From Thermostichus lividus PCC 6715 (GTDB taxonomy: Bacteria > Cyanobacteriota > Cyanobacteriia > Thermosynechococcales > Thermosynechococcaceae): 64,000 nt of DNA. Made by a program: the position numbers and the translations under genes. The first letter of the stretch is position 1; each line of letters opens with the position of its first letter. The stretch lies in contig NZ_CP018092.1 in assembly GCF_002754935.1 (NCBI RefSeq), positions 992,001-1,056,000 on the forward strand, written 5' to 3'. The notes beneath the pieces were generated by a model. That model was not told the DNA's origin. It saw only the letters and a program-made list of their open reading frames with translations, and ran no database searches. Shown one piece after another: positions 29,993 to 37,870 of this stretch.

Positions 29993-30600
29993 ATGGCTGC
30001 CTTAGCTCTCGATTGACGGACGCGCATTGTGACGTCTGATGAGTCAGGAACAACGTCGATCCGGAAACTAGCCGCCCAGTTCCAAGTGAGTAAAACAACC
30101 GCCCACACGCTCATGAAGTTGCAACGGGAAACCGCAGACGTGGCTCCCAAACCAGCCCGAGGGGGCAAATCCAGTGCGCTGGTCGCTCAAGATCCAGACT
30201 ACCCCTTGTCGCAATACTGTGAGGTGTGGCTAGACCGCACTGGGATGGATAGTGCTCAACGTACGATGTGCCGATGTTTACAATGGCTTGAGTGAACCTG
30301 AAAAAACCAACACGCCAAAGCCAACTAACATCGGCGGTTGTCCAGCAGCAATGGCACCAATTCTGGTCACGCATCACTCAAGAGTCGGTTGACAATCTCG
30401 TCTTCCTGGATGAGATGGGGATATTCGTCGGCATCATGCGAGACATGGCTCGGCATCTGAAGGGAACACGAGCCGATGACTTTGACGGGGTGTACCGGGG
30501 TAAGCGTTGTTTATCTGCCTCCCTATTCACCTATTGTACTCATTGCTGCTACTGTGCCAGCTAGTTATGCAATCTGCTGGATGCAATGCCGAAATTTACC
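29993..30600 (+). pseudogene. IS630-family transposase remnant
   Basis: The reading starts ATGGCTGCCTTAGC at 29993 and gives ALALD-stop-RTRIV, then an HTH region TSIRKLAAQFQVSKTTAHTLM. A second part (frame changes near 30295) has NLVFLDEMGIFVG, the DDE aspartate region. The end VVYLPPYSP near 30507-30530 is the usual motif before the last catalytic residue. The piece between FDGVYRG and YLPPYSP is deleted and there are an internal stop and frame breaks, so it is dead. Confidence 0.78.
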
Positions 30601-30616
30601 GAAAAATGCTGTAAAG

Positions 30617-30647
30617 CCCCTGCCTTTAGGCATGGGGAGTATGTCAA
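30617..30647 (+). mobile_element. IS605-type right end (orphan)
   Basis: AAAG followed by CCCCTGCC-TTTA-GGCA-T-GGGG (30617-30637) and then AGTATGTCAA ending at 30647. The hairpin with terminal TCAA matches the right ends of the other IS605-derived elements here. It sits 12 bases from the stop of the acetolactate synthase gene. It may be the far end of the element whose tnpB piece lies at 29.5 kb, later split by IS630. Confidence 0.6.
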
Positions 30648-30658
30648 TGCTGGTGAAT

Positions 30659-32296
30659 CTAAATCTCACAATTTAATTCCCCCAACCGCTGGTTAAAGCG
30701 CAGGTTTTCGCTATAGTCCACGGCAACATCAATGATGGTGGGCACCGGCTGCTCGAGGGCTGTTTTCAGGGTGGGAATAAAATCGGCAGTGGCTTCAATG
30801 CGATAGCCCTTGAGACCCATGCTGTCCGCTAGTTTGACAAAATCAGGGTTGCCAAAGTGGACGTAGGCCGGCTCGCCAAAGTAACGGTGTTGCTTCCACT
30901 CAATGAGGCCATAGCCGCCATCATTAAAAATAATGGTGGTGAAGTTGGTCTTCATCCGCAGTGCAGTTTCTAGCTCTTGGAAGTTCATCATAAAGCCACC
31001 ATCACCGGTGACCGCTACGACGTGGCGATTGGGGTGCACAAGCTTAGCCGCCACTGCCCCCGGTACAGCAATGCCCATGGCGGCAAAGCCATTGGAAATT
31101 AAGCAGGTATTGGGGCGATCGCAGTGGTAATGGCGGGCAATCCACATTTTGTGAGCACCCACATCGGAAATAACAATGTCGTCAGGCCCCATGACTTGCC
31201 GCAAATCATAGATGATTTTTTGGGGTTTGACGGGAAAGCTATCGTCTTGGGCAAACTGGCAATAGTCGGCAACGATCTCTTGTCGCAGTTGCAGGGCATA
31301 GGGGGGGGCTTTGTCCTGGCGATCGGCGCGCTTGAGAATTTCGTACAGAGAATCCGAAATATCCCCAACCACTTCAACCACAGGGATATAGCTACTGTCA
31401 ATTTCAGCGTGGGTTGCTGCAATGTGGATAATCGGCAGGCGGCCATCAGGATTCCAGCTTTTGGGGGAGTATTCAATCAGGTCATAGCCAATGGCAATAA
31501 TTAAATCGGCATGGTCAAACCCACAGCTAATGTAGTCCCGCTGCTGCAACCCCACTGTCCACAGGGCTAAGGAGTGCTGATAGGGAATTACCCCCTTGCC
31601 CATAAACGTATTAGAAACAGGAATATTGAGTTTTTCCGCAAAGTGGGTCAAGGCCGGGGCTGCATGGGCACGAATGGCACCATTGCCCACCAAGATTAAG
31701 GGGTTGTCAGCTTGGCTAATCAGTTCCGCGGCCTTGAGGATGCTTTGAAAGGAGGCGTAGGTTTTCTCGGCGGGTTGGGGCTTGAGGGGATAGCCTTCGA
31801 CGGGCATGGCCGCAATATTTTCTGGTAGGTCAATGTGAACAGCGCCAGGCTTTTCGTTTTGCGCGATCTTAAAGGCTTTGCGGACAATTTCCGGTGTGAT
31901 ACTGGGGCGGACAATCTGTGCATTCCACTTGGTGACTGGGCTAAACATGGCCACCAGATCAAGGTATTGGTGGGACTCGATGTGCATGCGATCGGTGCCT
32001 ACTTGCCCTGTGATGGCCACAAGGGGTGCGCCATCTAAATTGGCATCGGCAACCCCTGTCATGAGGTTGGTGGCTCCTGGCCCTAGGGTCGAAAGACACA
32101 CCCCTGCCTGACCTGTTAAACGGCCATACACGTCTGCCATGAAGGCGGCGCCCTGTTCATGGCGGGTCGTTACAAACTGAATGCTGGAGTGGCGTAAGGC
32201 TTCGAGAACATCAAGGTTTTCTTCACCGGGAAGGCCAAAAATATATTTCACGCCTTCGTTTTCAAGGCATTTGACGAGGAGTTCAGCAGTATTCAT
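30659..32296 (-). CDS. ilvB: Acetolactate synthase-type TPP enzyme
   Basis: 545 residues, a three-domain TPP enzyme. The catalytic glutamate is in TRHEQGAAFMADVYGR near residue 48. The TPP/Mg motif is GDGGFMMNFQELETALRM...NDGGYG near 438-465. It would condense two pyruvates to acetolactate, or a related 2-oxoacid. It differs from the second copy at 52.1 kb in missing a tail and in several active-site neighbours. It may be the less common anabolic or a catabolic form, so the gene symbol is provisional. No small regulatory subunit is nearby. Confidence 0.8.
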   Translation of the reverse strand: MNTAELLVKCLENEGVKYIFGLPGEENLDVLEALRHSSIQFVTTRHEQGAAFMADVYGRLTGQAGVCLSTLGPGATNLMTGVADANLDGAPLVAITGQVGTDRMHIESHQYLDLVAMFSPVTKWNAQIVRPSITPEIVRKAFKIAQNEKPGAVHIDLPENIAAMPVEGYPLKPQPAEKTYASFQSILKAAELISQADNPLILVGNGAIRAHAAPALTHFAEKLNIPVSNTFMGKGVIPYQHSLALWTVGLQQRDYISCGFDHADLIIAIGYDLIEYSPKSWNPDGRLPIIHIAATHAEIDSSYIPVVEVVGDISDSLYEILKRADRQDKAPPYALQLRQEIVADYCQFAQDDSFPVKPQKIIYDLRQVMGPDDIVISDVGAHKMWIARHYHCDRPNTCLISNGFAAMGIAVPGAVAAKLVHPNRHVVAVTGDGGFMMNFQELETALRMKTNFTTIIFNDGGYGLIEWKQHRYFGEPAYVHFGNPDFVKLADSMGLKGYRIEATADFIPTLKTALEQPVPTIIDVAVDYSENLRFNQRLGELNCEI

Positions 32297-32379
32297 GGGG
32301 TAATGGTGGGTACTACCTTCAATCCTAATCTGTTATCCGTGGGCAAACCTGAAGATGTTTGCAAATCCTCACCAAAGTT

Positions 32380-32667
32380 TCAGCCTGCTGCCAAGGTTGA
32401 GATCACTTTGGCCAAATCAAGGTCGCGTTGGGTGATACCGCCAGCATCGTGGGTGGTGAGGCTAACAGTGACGCGGTTCCATGAAATGCAAATGTCGGGA
32501 TGGTGCCCTGCCTGCTCGGACGGTTCCACAAGACGATTGACAAAGGCAATAGAGCCAAGGAAATCTTGAAACCTAAAGGTTTGCTCGAGGCGATCGCCCA
32601 CCAGAGACCATCCTGGCAGGGAGGCAAGCTGGGCTTCAATTTCGGCGGTAGATAAGCGTTCAGCCAT
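32380..32667 (-). CDS. Pterin-4a-carbinolamine dehydratase
   Basis: 95 residues, the normal length. The active-site motif is HHPDICISWNRVTVSLTTHDAGGIT, read here in two parts, with the two histidines after EQAG and a third in TTHD. It dehydrates 4a-hydroxytetrahydrobiopterin. In cyanobacteria without phenylalanine hydroxylase the role may lie in folate or pterin synthesis or in gene regulation. No phenylalanine hydroxylase is seen in the window. Confidence 0.93.
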   Translation of the reverse strand: MAERLSTAEIEAQLASLPGWSLVGDRLEQTFRFQDFLGSIAFVNRLVEPSEQAGHHPDICISWNRVTVSLTTHDAGGITQRDLDLAKVISTLAAG

Positions 32668-32689
32668 ACTTTTTGCACAACTCTATAGA

Positions 32690-33277
32690 CTAATTATTGC
32701 GAATTTGCAGCGGAGGGCGGGGGTGCAACCTCCCTGCGGGAGCCACTGCCAACCCAGCAAATGTCCCACCGCACCACCGGCTCATGCTGCGATCGACGAC
32801 GTTCGCTAGTTCAGGTCGCCAATGCGCCCAAGCTGCAGGAGGTAACGCTAACGCGCCCCAGTAGGCGCCAAATAGGCATCCCAGCAGGGGTAGGGTAGGA
32901 ACATCTTTGAGCAATTGCTGTGCCAGCATGAGGTTACCGGGGGCGATCGCCAACGCATAGCGCACTTGCATCACTGGCTCTGGGGCTGCCGCCAAGCAAT
33001 TGACTGGCTTGACTAACGGTTCCGGTCGCCACGCCTGCTCCAAGTATTCATGAAGCAGTGCCTGAATATTGGCCAACGGTGCTGGCACCACAATCAACGG
33101 CTGTTGCCATGCAGCCAAAAGATGCGGCAGAGCGGCACACCAATCATCTTGCGCCGGGGCATCCGCCAACCACTGCTGCCTATACTGCTTCACAAGCACG
33201 GGGGACTGCTGCTCGAGACCCCACAGCCCGCCTAACAGGGCACCTCTAAACTGCTCGTAAACCCCACCCCTAACCAT
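32690..33277 (-). CDS. Conserved hypothetical protein, ADP-ribosylglycohydrolase-like ends
   Basis: About 195 residues from the ATG at 33277; the frame starts 18 bases earlier at 33295. The N-terminal YEQFRGALLGGLWGL and the C-terminal LLGCLFGAYWGALALPPAAW look like the first and last helices of ADP-ribosylglycohydrolases, but no metal-binding aspartate pattern is visible between them. I would call it a degenerate or distant member at most. It lies 22 bases upstream of the pterin dehydratase. Confidence 0.55.
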   Translation of the reverse strand: MVRGGVYEQFRGALLGGLWGLEQQSPVLVKQYRQQWLADAPAQDDWCAALPHLLAAWQQPLIVVPAPLANIQALLHEYLEQAWRPEPLVKPVNCLAAAPEPVMQVRYALAIAPGNLMLAQQLLKDVPTLPLLGCLFGAYWGALALPPAAWAHWRPELANVVDRSMSRWCGGTFAGLAVAPAGRLHPRPPLQIRNN

Positions 33278-33449
33278 CGTTGCGCCCCAACACAATCGCT
33301 ATTTGTTTGATGACCCTTGCTAGGGAGTACTCGCCAAAAGGCTTTACCCCTTCGCCAAAATCCGTTATAGTTGTAAATTGTCGGTAAATTCCACCCCCTA
33401 TGCAAATAACTGTTGCAACAATCCTACGGCGTGAGCGAGGGCTACAACG

Positions 33450-33698
33450 ATGATTAAACTCCGCCTCAAGCGCTACGGCAAAAAGCGCAATGCCACCTAC
33501 CGCATTGTAGCCATGAATAGTCGCGATCGCCGCGATGGCCGTGCCCTCGAAGAGCTTGGCTTTTACGATCCCATTCGGGAAGAAGTGCGCCTCAAAGAAG
33601 ACGCTATTAAACGGCGGTTAGAGCAAGGCGCGCAACCTACAGATACGGTGCGGCGGCTGTTTGTCAAAGCCAATTTACTGCCCCAGACTAAGTCGTAA
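33450..33698 (+). CDS. rpsP: 30S ribosomal protein S16
   Basis: 82 residues beginning [20 protein letters not shown] with [15 protein letters not shown], the S16 family pattern. First gene of a rpsP-khpA-rpsU-phoH run. Its TAA overlaps the next ATG by one base (TAATG), so translation of the two is probably coupled. A possible -10 (TATAGT) lies near 33366. Confidence 0.97.
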   Translation: MIKLRLKRYGKKRNATYRIVAMNSRDRRDGRALEELGFYDPIREEVRLKEDAIKRRLEQGAQPTDTVRRLFVKANLLPQTKS

Positions 33699-34054
33699 TG
33701 AGCGAGTTAGCGTCTGCTCCTAATTACGTGGGGTTGATTCGCTTTTTGCTGGAGCCGTTTATGGAAGCCCCAGACACCCTGCGCATCCATGCTGAGTTTT
33801 CACCAGCGACGTCCCGAATTTGGATTCGCTTGGCCTTTGCGGGTGAGGATAAAGGGCGCGTTTATGGTCGTGGAGGGCGTAATTTGCAGGCGATTCGCGC
33901 CGTGCTGAAGGCCGCTGCTCAGGCTACGGGTCAGCAGATTTACTTAGATGTTTATGGCGATCACAAAAGTGAGCCTAAAATAAATAATCATGAGGGCGAT
34001 CGCCGTGGGCGACCCCATCGTCGTTCTTATCCATCATCAAGGAGGCAAAGTTAG
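33698..34054 (+). CDS. khpA: KH-domain RNA-binding protein
   Basis: 118 residues. One KH domain occupies about 10-90, with VYGRGGRNLQAIRAVL as its GxxG loop region. The basic, Arg-rich tail (RRGRPHRRSYPSSRRQS) would bind RNA. KhpA/YlqC proteins partner with KhpB in other bacteria and affect mRNA and cell-division regulation. Its start overlaps the rpsP stop and rpsU follows after 3 bases. Confidence 0.9.
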   Translation: MSELASAPNYVGLIRFLLEPFMEAPDTLRIHAEFSPATSRIWIRLAFAGEDKGRVYGRGGRNLQAIRAVLKAAAQATGQQIYLDVYGDHKSEPKINNHEGDRRGRPHRRSYPSSRRQS

Positions 34055-34057
34055 CGC

Positions 34058-34231
34058 GTGTCTGAAGTGCGTTTAGGTGAAAACGAATCCATCGAGTCGG
34101 CTCTACGGCGGTTTAAGAAAAAAATTCAAAAGGCGGGTATTTTATCGGAAGTAAAGCGGCGTGAACGTTACGAAAAACCCAGCTTGCGCCGCAAACGCAA
34201 ACAGGAGGCTGCTCGTAAGCGCAATCGCTAA
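34058..34231 (+). CDS. rpsU: 30S ribosomal protein S21
   Basis: 57 residues from a GTG start: [20 protein letters not shown] followed by [20 protein letters not shown] and a basic tail. This is bS21, which binds near the 3' end of 16S rRNA and helps initiation. GGAGG lies 20 bases upstream inside the KH gene, and the gene is only 3 bases from its stop. It would be easy to overlook because of its size and GTG start. Confidence 0.93.
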   Translation: MSEVRLGENESIESALRRFKKKIQKAGILSEVKRRERYEKPSLRRKRKQEAARKRNR

Positions 34232-34251
34232 GCCCTATTGCCAGTGTTGCC

Positions 34252-35247
34252 ATGAGCGACAGCTTAACAATTGATCTCCACAGCACCGAAAGTGCGATCG
34301 CCCTTGTCGGGGAGCAAGAAGCCAACCTACGCATCTTTGCTGCGCAAACAGGGGCGACGCTTGTTTTGCGAGGCCGTGATCTTTACATCACTGGTACCAC
34401 TGCTCAGGTGCAACTGTGTCAGCAACTCATCCACGACCTAGGCACTCTTTGGCGTGAAGGCAAAACCGTTTCGGGTGTCGATATTCTCACCGTACGTCAT
34501 GCCTACGATACCCATCAGCGGGAAGCTCTGCGAGAACTCCAACAAGACATATTAGCGCGAACCCGGCGTGGTGACGTTATCCGTGCCAAAACCTTTCGCC
34601 AGCGTCAATACATTCAGGCAATTCGCCACCACACCCTCACCTTTGGGATTGGACCTGCGGGAACCGGCAAAACCTTTTTGGCCACCGTGCTTGCCGTTCA
34701 AGCCCTACTGGCCGGTACCTACGAACGCCTTATTTTGACCCGTCCAGCGGTGGAAGCGGGTGAGCGGCTGGGGTTTTTGCCGGGGGATTTGCAACAAAAA
34801 ATTGACCCCTACCTGCGGCCGTTGTACGATGCCCTCTACGAACTGGTAGAACCCGATAAAATTAGTCATCTGATGGAGCGAGGGGTCATTGAGGTGGCAC
34901 CATTGGCCTATATGCGGGGGCGAACCCTCAATAACGCCTTTGTGATCTTAGATGAGGCGCAAAACACTACCCCCGCCCAAATGAAAATGGTACTGACCCG
35001 CATCGGGTTTAATTCCTGTCTGGTTGTGACGGGGGACTTGACCCAAACTGACTTACCAGAGCACCAAACCTCAGGGTTAAGTGTTGCTGCCAGTATCCTC
35101 AAGGACGTGGAAGGGATTGCCTTTTGCTATCTCACCAAGGGGGATGTGATTCGGCATCCTCTTGTTGAACGAATTATTGATGCCTACGATCGCCACGAGC
35201 AGGCGCAGGAGACCCCCAAAAGCCAGCGCCAGCGATCGCGCAAATGA
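34252..35247 (+). CDS. phoH: PhoH-family ATPase
   Basis: 331 residues. The Walker A motif is GPAGTGKTFLATVLAVQAL near residue 132, and the Walker B is NAFVILDEAQNTTPAQMK near 225. The C-terminus is basic. PhoH/YbeZ-type proteins are predicted RNA-linked ATPases that work with the RNase YbeY. It ends the rpsP operon. A short open frame overlaps its stop (ATGA) and is then cut by an insertion. Confidence 0.94.
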   Translation: MSDSLTIDLHSTESAIALVGEQEANLRIFAAQTGATLVLRGRDLYITGTTAQVQLCQQLIHDLGTLWREGKTVSGVDILTVRHAYDTHQREALRELQQDILARTRRGDVIRAKTFRQRQYIQAIRHHTLTFGIGPAGTGKTFLATVLAVQALLAGTYERLILTRPAVEAGERLGFLPGDLQQKIDPYLRPLYDALYELVEPDKISHLMERGVIEVAPLAYMRGRTLNNAFVILDEAQNTTPAQMKMVLTRIGFNSCLVVTGDLTQTDLPEHQTSGLSVAASILKDVEGIAFCYLTKGDVIRHPLVERIIDAYDRHEQAQETPKSQRQRSRK

Positions 35248-35318
35248 TTACTACGGTATCGCGCTTAAGTCCACTGGTACAGCTAGCGCCTAGCCTCGCG
35301 GCGGGGTTGCAGCAGTTG
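35244..35318 (+). pseudogene. Possible gene start cut off by an IS605-derived element
   Basis: An ATG overlaps the phoH stop (ATGA) and opens MITTVSRLSPLVQLAPSLAA, then GLQQL, which is 25 codons before the IS605-derived element begins at 35319. Past the element (near 35559-35630) one frame stays open, SYPSVLDSGERPLTLPISH, and could be the tail of the same gene. I do not recognise the product. The tight coupling to phoH makes a real gene plausible, but the evidence is thin. Confidence 0.35.
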
Positions 35319-35570
35319 TTGACACTCCCACCGACTAAAGTCGGGGGATTCTTACGTAGTCCACAAACGAACTCGTAAAGGCGTGAGCAAACCGCCCCTA
35401 CACAGTTCCTAGAGGCAAAGCCCCAAGGTTCTGCTTACTTGTAGCAACTGTTGCCGATTGGGTTTTTCACCAAGGATGGCGACCAAGTATAGTTTAGCAC
35501 AGAGCGACTAAAGTCGCTTGCGGGCTTTTCCACCCCGTACTTTAGTGCGGGGCTACCAAGCTATCCCTCT
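35319..35570 (-). mobile_element. ~250-bp IS605-derived element, second family
   Basis: Read on the minus strand, the left end has the hairpin CCCCGCAC-TAAA-GTACGGGG (35533-35552), then AGCGAC/GTCGCT (35504-35519). The right end shows GAAT (35348-35351), a CCCCCGAC/GTCGG-T-GGG hairpin and AGTGTCAA ending at 35319. The order GAAT-hairpin-TCAA matches the 432-bp elements, but the interior differs and is shorter. There is no transposase. The exact left limit is uncertain by some ten bases. Confidence 0.75.
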
Positions 35571-35642
35571 GTGTTGGATTCTGGTGAACGACCGCTTACT
35601 TTACCGATCTCACACTAGGAGAATACACGATGGTTGGTTTTA

Positions 35643-35714
35643 TGGGTCGCCTGGGGCTCGAACCCAGGACCAATCGGTTAAAAGCCGAGTGCTCTACCAC
35701 TGAGCTAGCGACCC
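35643..35714 (-). tRNA. tRNA-Lys(UUU)
   Basis: 72 bases fold into a full cloverleaf. The acceptor stem is GGGTCGC/GCGACCC with discriminator A, the D stem GCTC/GAGC, the anticodon stem CTCGG/CCGAT (one G-T wobble) with loop CTTTTAA (anticodon TTT) and the T stem CTGGG/CCCAG with loop TTCGAGC. The CCA end is not encoded. Confidence 0.96.
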
Positions 35715-35768
35715 ATGGTGCTTCACAGCTTTTCTAGCATAGCGGAAAGCAGGCACATATGCAATGGG

Positions 35769-36056
35769 TTAGTCGTGGGAGGGCTGAACCCAACGTTGCC
35801 ATAGAATCTGTACACTCAGAGCCACCAAACCCACGCCAATGATGCTAAAGACGCCGGTGCCAAGGGTGCACAGACCCACAACAAGAGTACGAACCGCAAC
35901 CGTTAAGCTGTAGATCAGTTGATTGTGGGTGCTAACGGCATGGCTGGCAAAGCTATAGGCGATCGCCCCCGTTAAGCGGTAGAGTAACAGCCCAAGCGTG
36001 CCTGCAATACAAGCACCCGTGAGGCAACGCACAGGAGTGGCGGAAGGGGCAGTCAT
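35769..36056 (-). CDS. DUF3082-family membrane protein
   Basis: About 95 residues from the ATG at 36056; a GTG at 36068 would add four. Two hydrophobic helices (LTGACIAGTLGLLLYRLTGA and VGLCTLGTGVFSIIGVGLVA) with a short loop match the two-helix cyanobacterial/plastid DUF3082 proteins. Function unknown. It lies directly after purD on the same strand. Confidence 0.7.
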   Translation of the reverse strand: MTAPSATPVRCLTGACIAGTLGLLLYRLTGAIAYSFASHAVSTHNQLIYSLTVAVRTLVVGLCTLGTGVFSIIGVGLVALSVQILWQRWVQPSHD

Positions 36057-36079
36057 AGGCTGATCCACTGTTGAAAAGG

Positions 36080-37357
36080 CTATGCTTCTAGAATACGGTA
36101 GCCAATGTCGCGGCGATAGTAGGCATCGGCAAAGTGAATGGCGGCAACCCCAGCATAAGCTTTGGCTTTGGCAGTGGCAAAATCTTCGGCCAAGGCAGTC
36201 ACATTAAGAACCCGTCCCCCATGGGTCAGCCATTGCCCCTCCTGCCAGCGCGTTCCCGCATGAAAGACCTGTACCCCCTGAGCCAGAGCTGTGGGAATCC
36301 CCTCAATGACATCCCCTTTACGATAGGTCCCCGGATAGCCACCGGCAGCCATCACCACGGACAGCGCTACCTCCTTGCGCCAACGCAACGCCCCCAGAGA
36401 GTCTAGGCGACCTTCAACACAGGCGAGAAGAATCTCTAATAGCGGGGTCTCTAGCAACGGCAGCACCGCTTGGGTTTCTGGATCCCCAAAGCGACAGTTA
36501 AACTCAACCACGTAGGGTTGCAGGTCGGGGGTGATCATCAGTCCGGCATAGAGTACGCCGCAGTAGTGAATTCCCCGCGCTTGCAGAGCCGCTAGGGCAG
36601 GTTCCAGAATTTGGGCTTGAATGCGCTGCATCAACTCTGGCGTGACCCACGGCACTGGGGCATAGACCCCCATCCCCCCTGTATTGGCACCGGTATCCCC
36701 TTCACCAATGCGTTTGTGGTCTTGAGCCGGCAACAGTGGCACAATGGTTCGCCCATCGGTGAGCGCCAGCACCGACACCTCTTGACCCTCTAGGACAGAC
36801 TCAATCACTACTTGGTTGCCTGCTGCCCCAAATTCCCCCCCAAAGGCGCGCTCCAGAGCAGCGATCGCCTCCGCTTCTGTGGTGGCAACCGTCACCCCCT
36901 TGCCCGCTGCTAAGCCATCGGCCTTGATCACGATGGGTGCCCCTTGAGACTGCACGTAGGCCACAGCATCCCCATAGGTTGTAAACACCGCTGCTGTCGC
37001 AGTAGGAATATTGGCCTCCTGCATCAGCGCTTTTGCCCACGCCTTACTGGCTTCGATTTGGGCCCCCGCACGACTGGGGCCAAACACTGGAATGTTCAAC
37101 GCATGGAGGGCATCTGCCAACCCTGCTGCTAGGGGAGCCTCCGGTCCTATCACGACTAAATCTACCTGCTGCGCTTGGGCAAACTGACGAATCCCCTCTA
37201 GGTCGGTGGCCTCAATGGCAACGTTTTGGCAGCGATCGCAGCACGCCGTGCCGCCATTGCCCGGCAGGCAAAAGATATGGCTCACGCTGGCAGACTCTAA
37301 CAACTTCCAAGCAATAGCGTGCTCTCTGCCGCCACTGCCGACAACAATCACCTTCAC
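36080..37357 (-). CDS. purD: Phosphoribosylamine-glycine ligase
   Basis: 425 residues, ATP-grasp fold. The N-terminus MKVIVVGSGGREHAIAWKLL and the LPGNGGTA loop are typical, and the ATP-grasp Mg-binding region VVEFNCRFGDPETQAVLPLL is near 288. It makes glycinamide ribonucleotide, the second step of purine synthesis. Full length with no defect seen. Confidence 0.97.
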   Translation of the reverse strand: MKVIVVGSGGREHAIAWKLLESASVSHIFCLPGNGGTACCDRCQNVAIEATDLEGIRQFAQAQQVDLVVIGPEAPLAAGLADALHALNIPVFGPSRAGAQIEASKAWAKALMQEANIPTATAAVFTTYGDAVAYVQSQGAPIVIKADGLAAGKGVTVATTEAEAIAALERAFGGEFGAAGNQVVIESVLEGQEVSVLALTDGRTIVPLLPAQDHKRIGEGDTGANTGGMGVYAPVPWVTPELMQRIQAQILEPALAALQARGIHYCGVLYAGLMITPDLQPYVVEFNCRFGDPETQAVLPLLETPLLEILLACVEGRLDSLGALRWRKEVALSVVMAAGGYPGTYRKGDVIEGIPTALAQGVQVFHAGTRWQEGQWLTHGGRVLNVTALAEDFATAKAKAYAGVAAIHFADAYYRRDIGYRILEA

Positions 37358-37366
37358 AGGTTGCTC

Positions 37367-37768
37367 CTATCCTCTTGGTTTTTTAACGTTGTACTCTTCA
37401 TGGGACAACACACTGCGGGGCTCGATGCGATCGCCCACATCATGGCAGATCAGGCGATAGTCATAGGTGAGGGGAATGCTGATGACACTGCGGTCGTGGT
37501 TGAGGCGCTTCCCCTTAAACTGGCGATAGTCTGTGCCAGCGACCAGTTCAGCAATGACTTGGCGGGCTTTGAGGACAATCGTTTTGGGTAACCCCTGCAA
37601 ATCAATCAGATCGTCGGCAAAGGTTGCCTGCCACTGCTGCCGCTCGAGCCGAGCTTGTTCCCGTTCCGTTGCTTCTCGAGCTTTGGCATCCTGTAACTGG
37701 GCACAGCGATGACAGACTTGACCATAGCCTTGATGGCCGCAGGGAAATTGTTTACGACGACGCGGCAT
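37367..37768 (-). CDS. Small zinc-finger protein with a RelE/ParE-like tail
   Basis: 133 residues from the ATG at 37768 (MPRRRKQFPCGH); the open frame runs 13 codons further upstream. A CGH...CHRC zinc-finger-like motif occupies residues about 9-22, a charged helix follows, and the last 75 residues end in ISIPLTYDYRLICHDVGDRI and a SHEEYN segment. The latter looks like the strand-turn end of RelE/ParE-type toxins or related folds. No antitoxin partner is adjacent. It appears to be a cyanobacterial family (possibly the one called DUF7682); function unknown. Confidence 0.6.
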   Translation of the reverse strand: MPRRRKQFPCGHQGYGQVCHRCAQLQDAKAREATEREQARLERQQWQATFADDLIDLQGLPKTIVLKARQVIAELVAGTDYRQFKGKRLNHDRSVISIPLTYDYRLICHDVGDRIEPRSVLSHEEYNVKKPRG

Positions 37769-37870
37769 AGTGACTCCCGGAAAGCATAAGCAGGGCAGAG
37801 AGTTCATGCCCCCTTACCCTGCTTGTAGGTTTATTTTCTGGCTAAAGGTGGGTCGTGACAACTATCCCCC

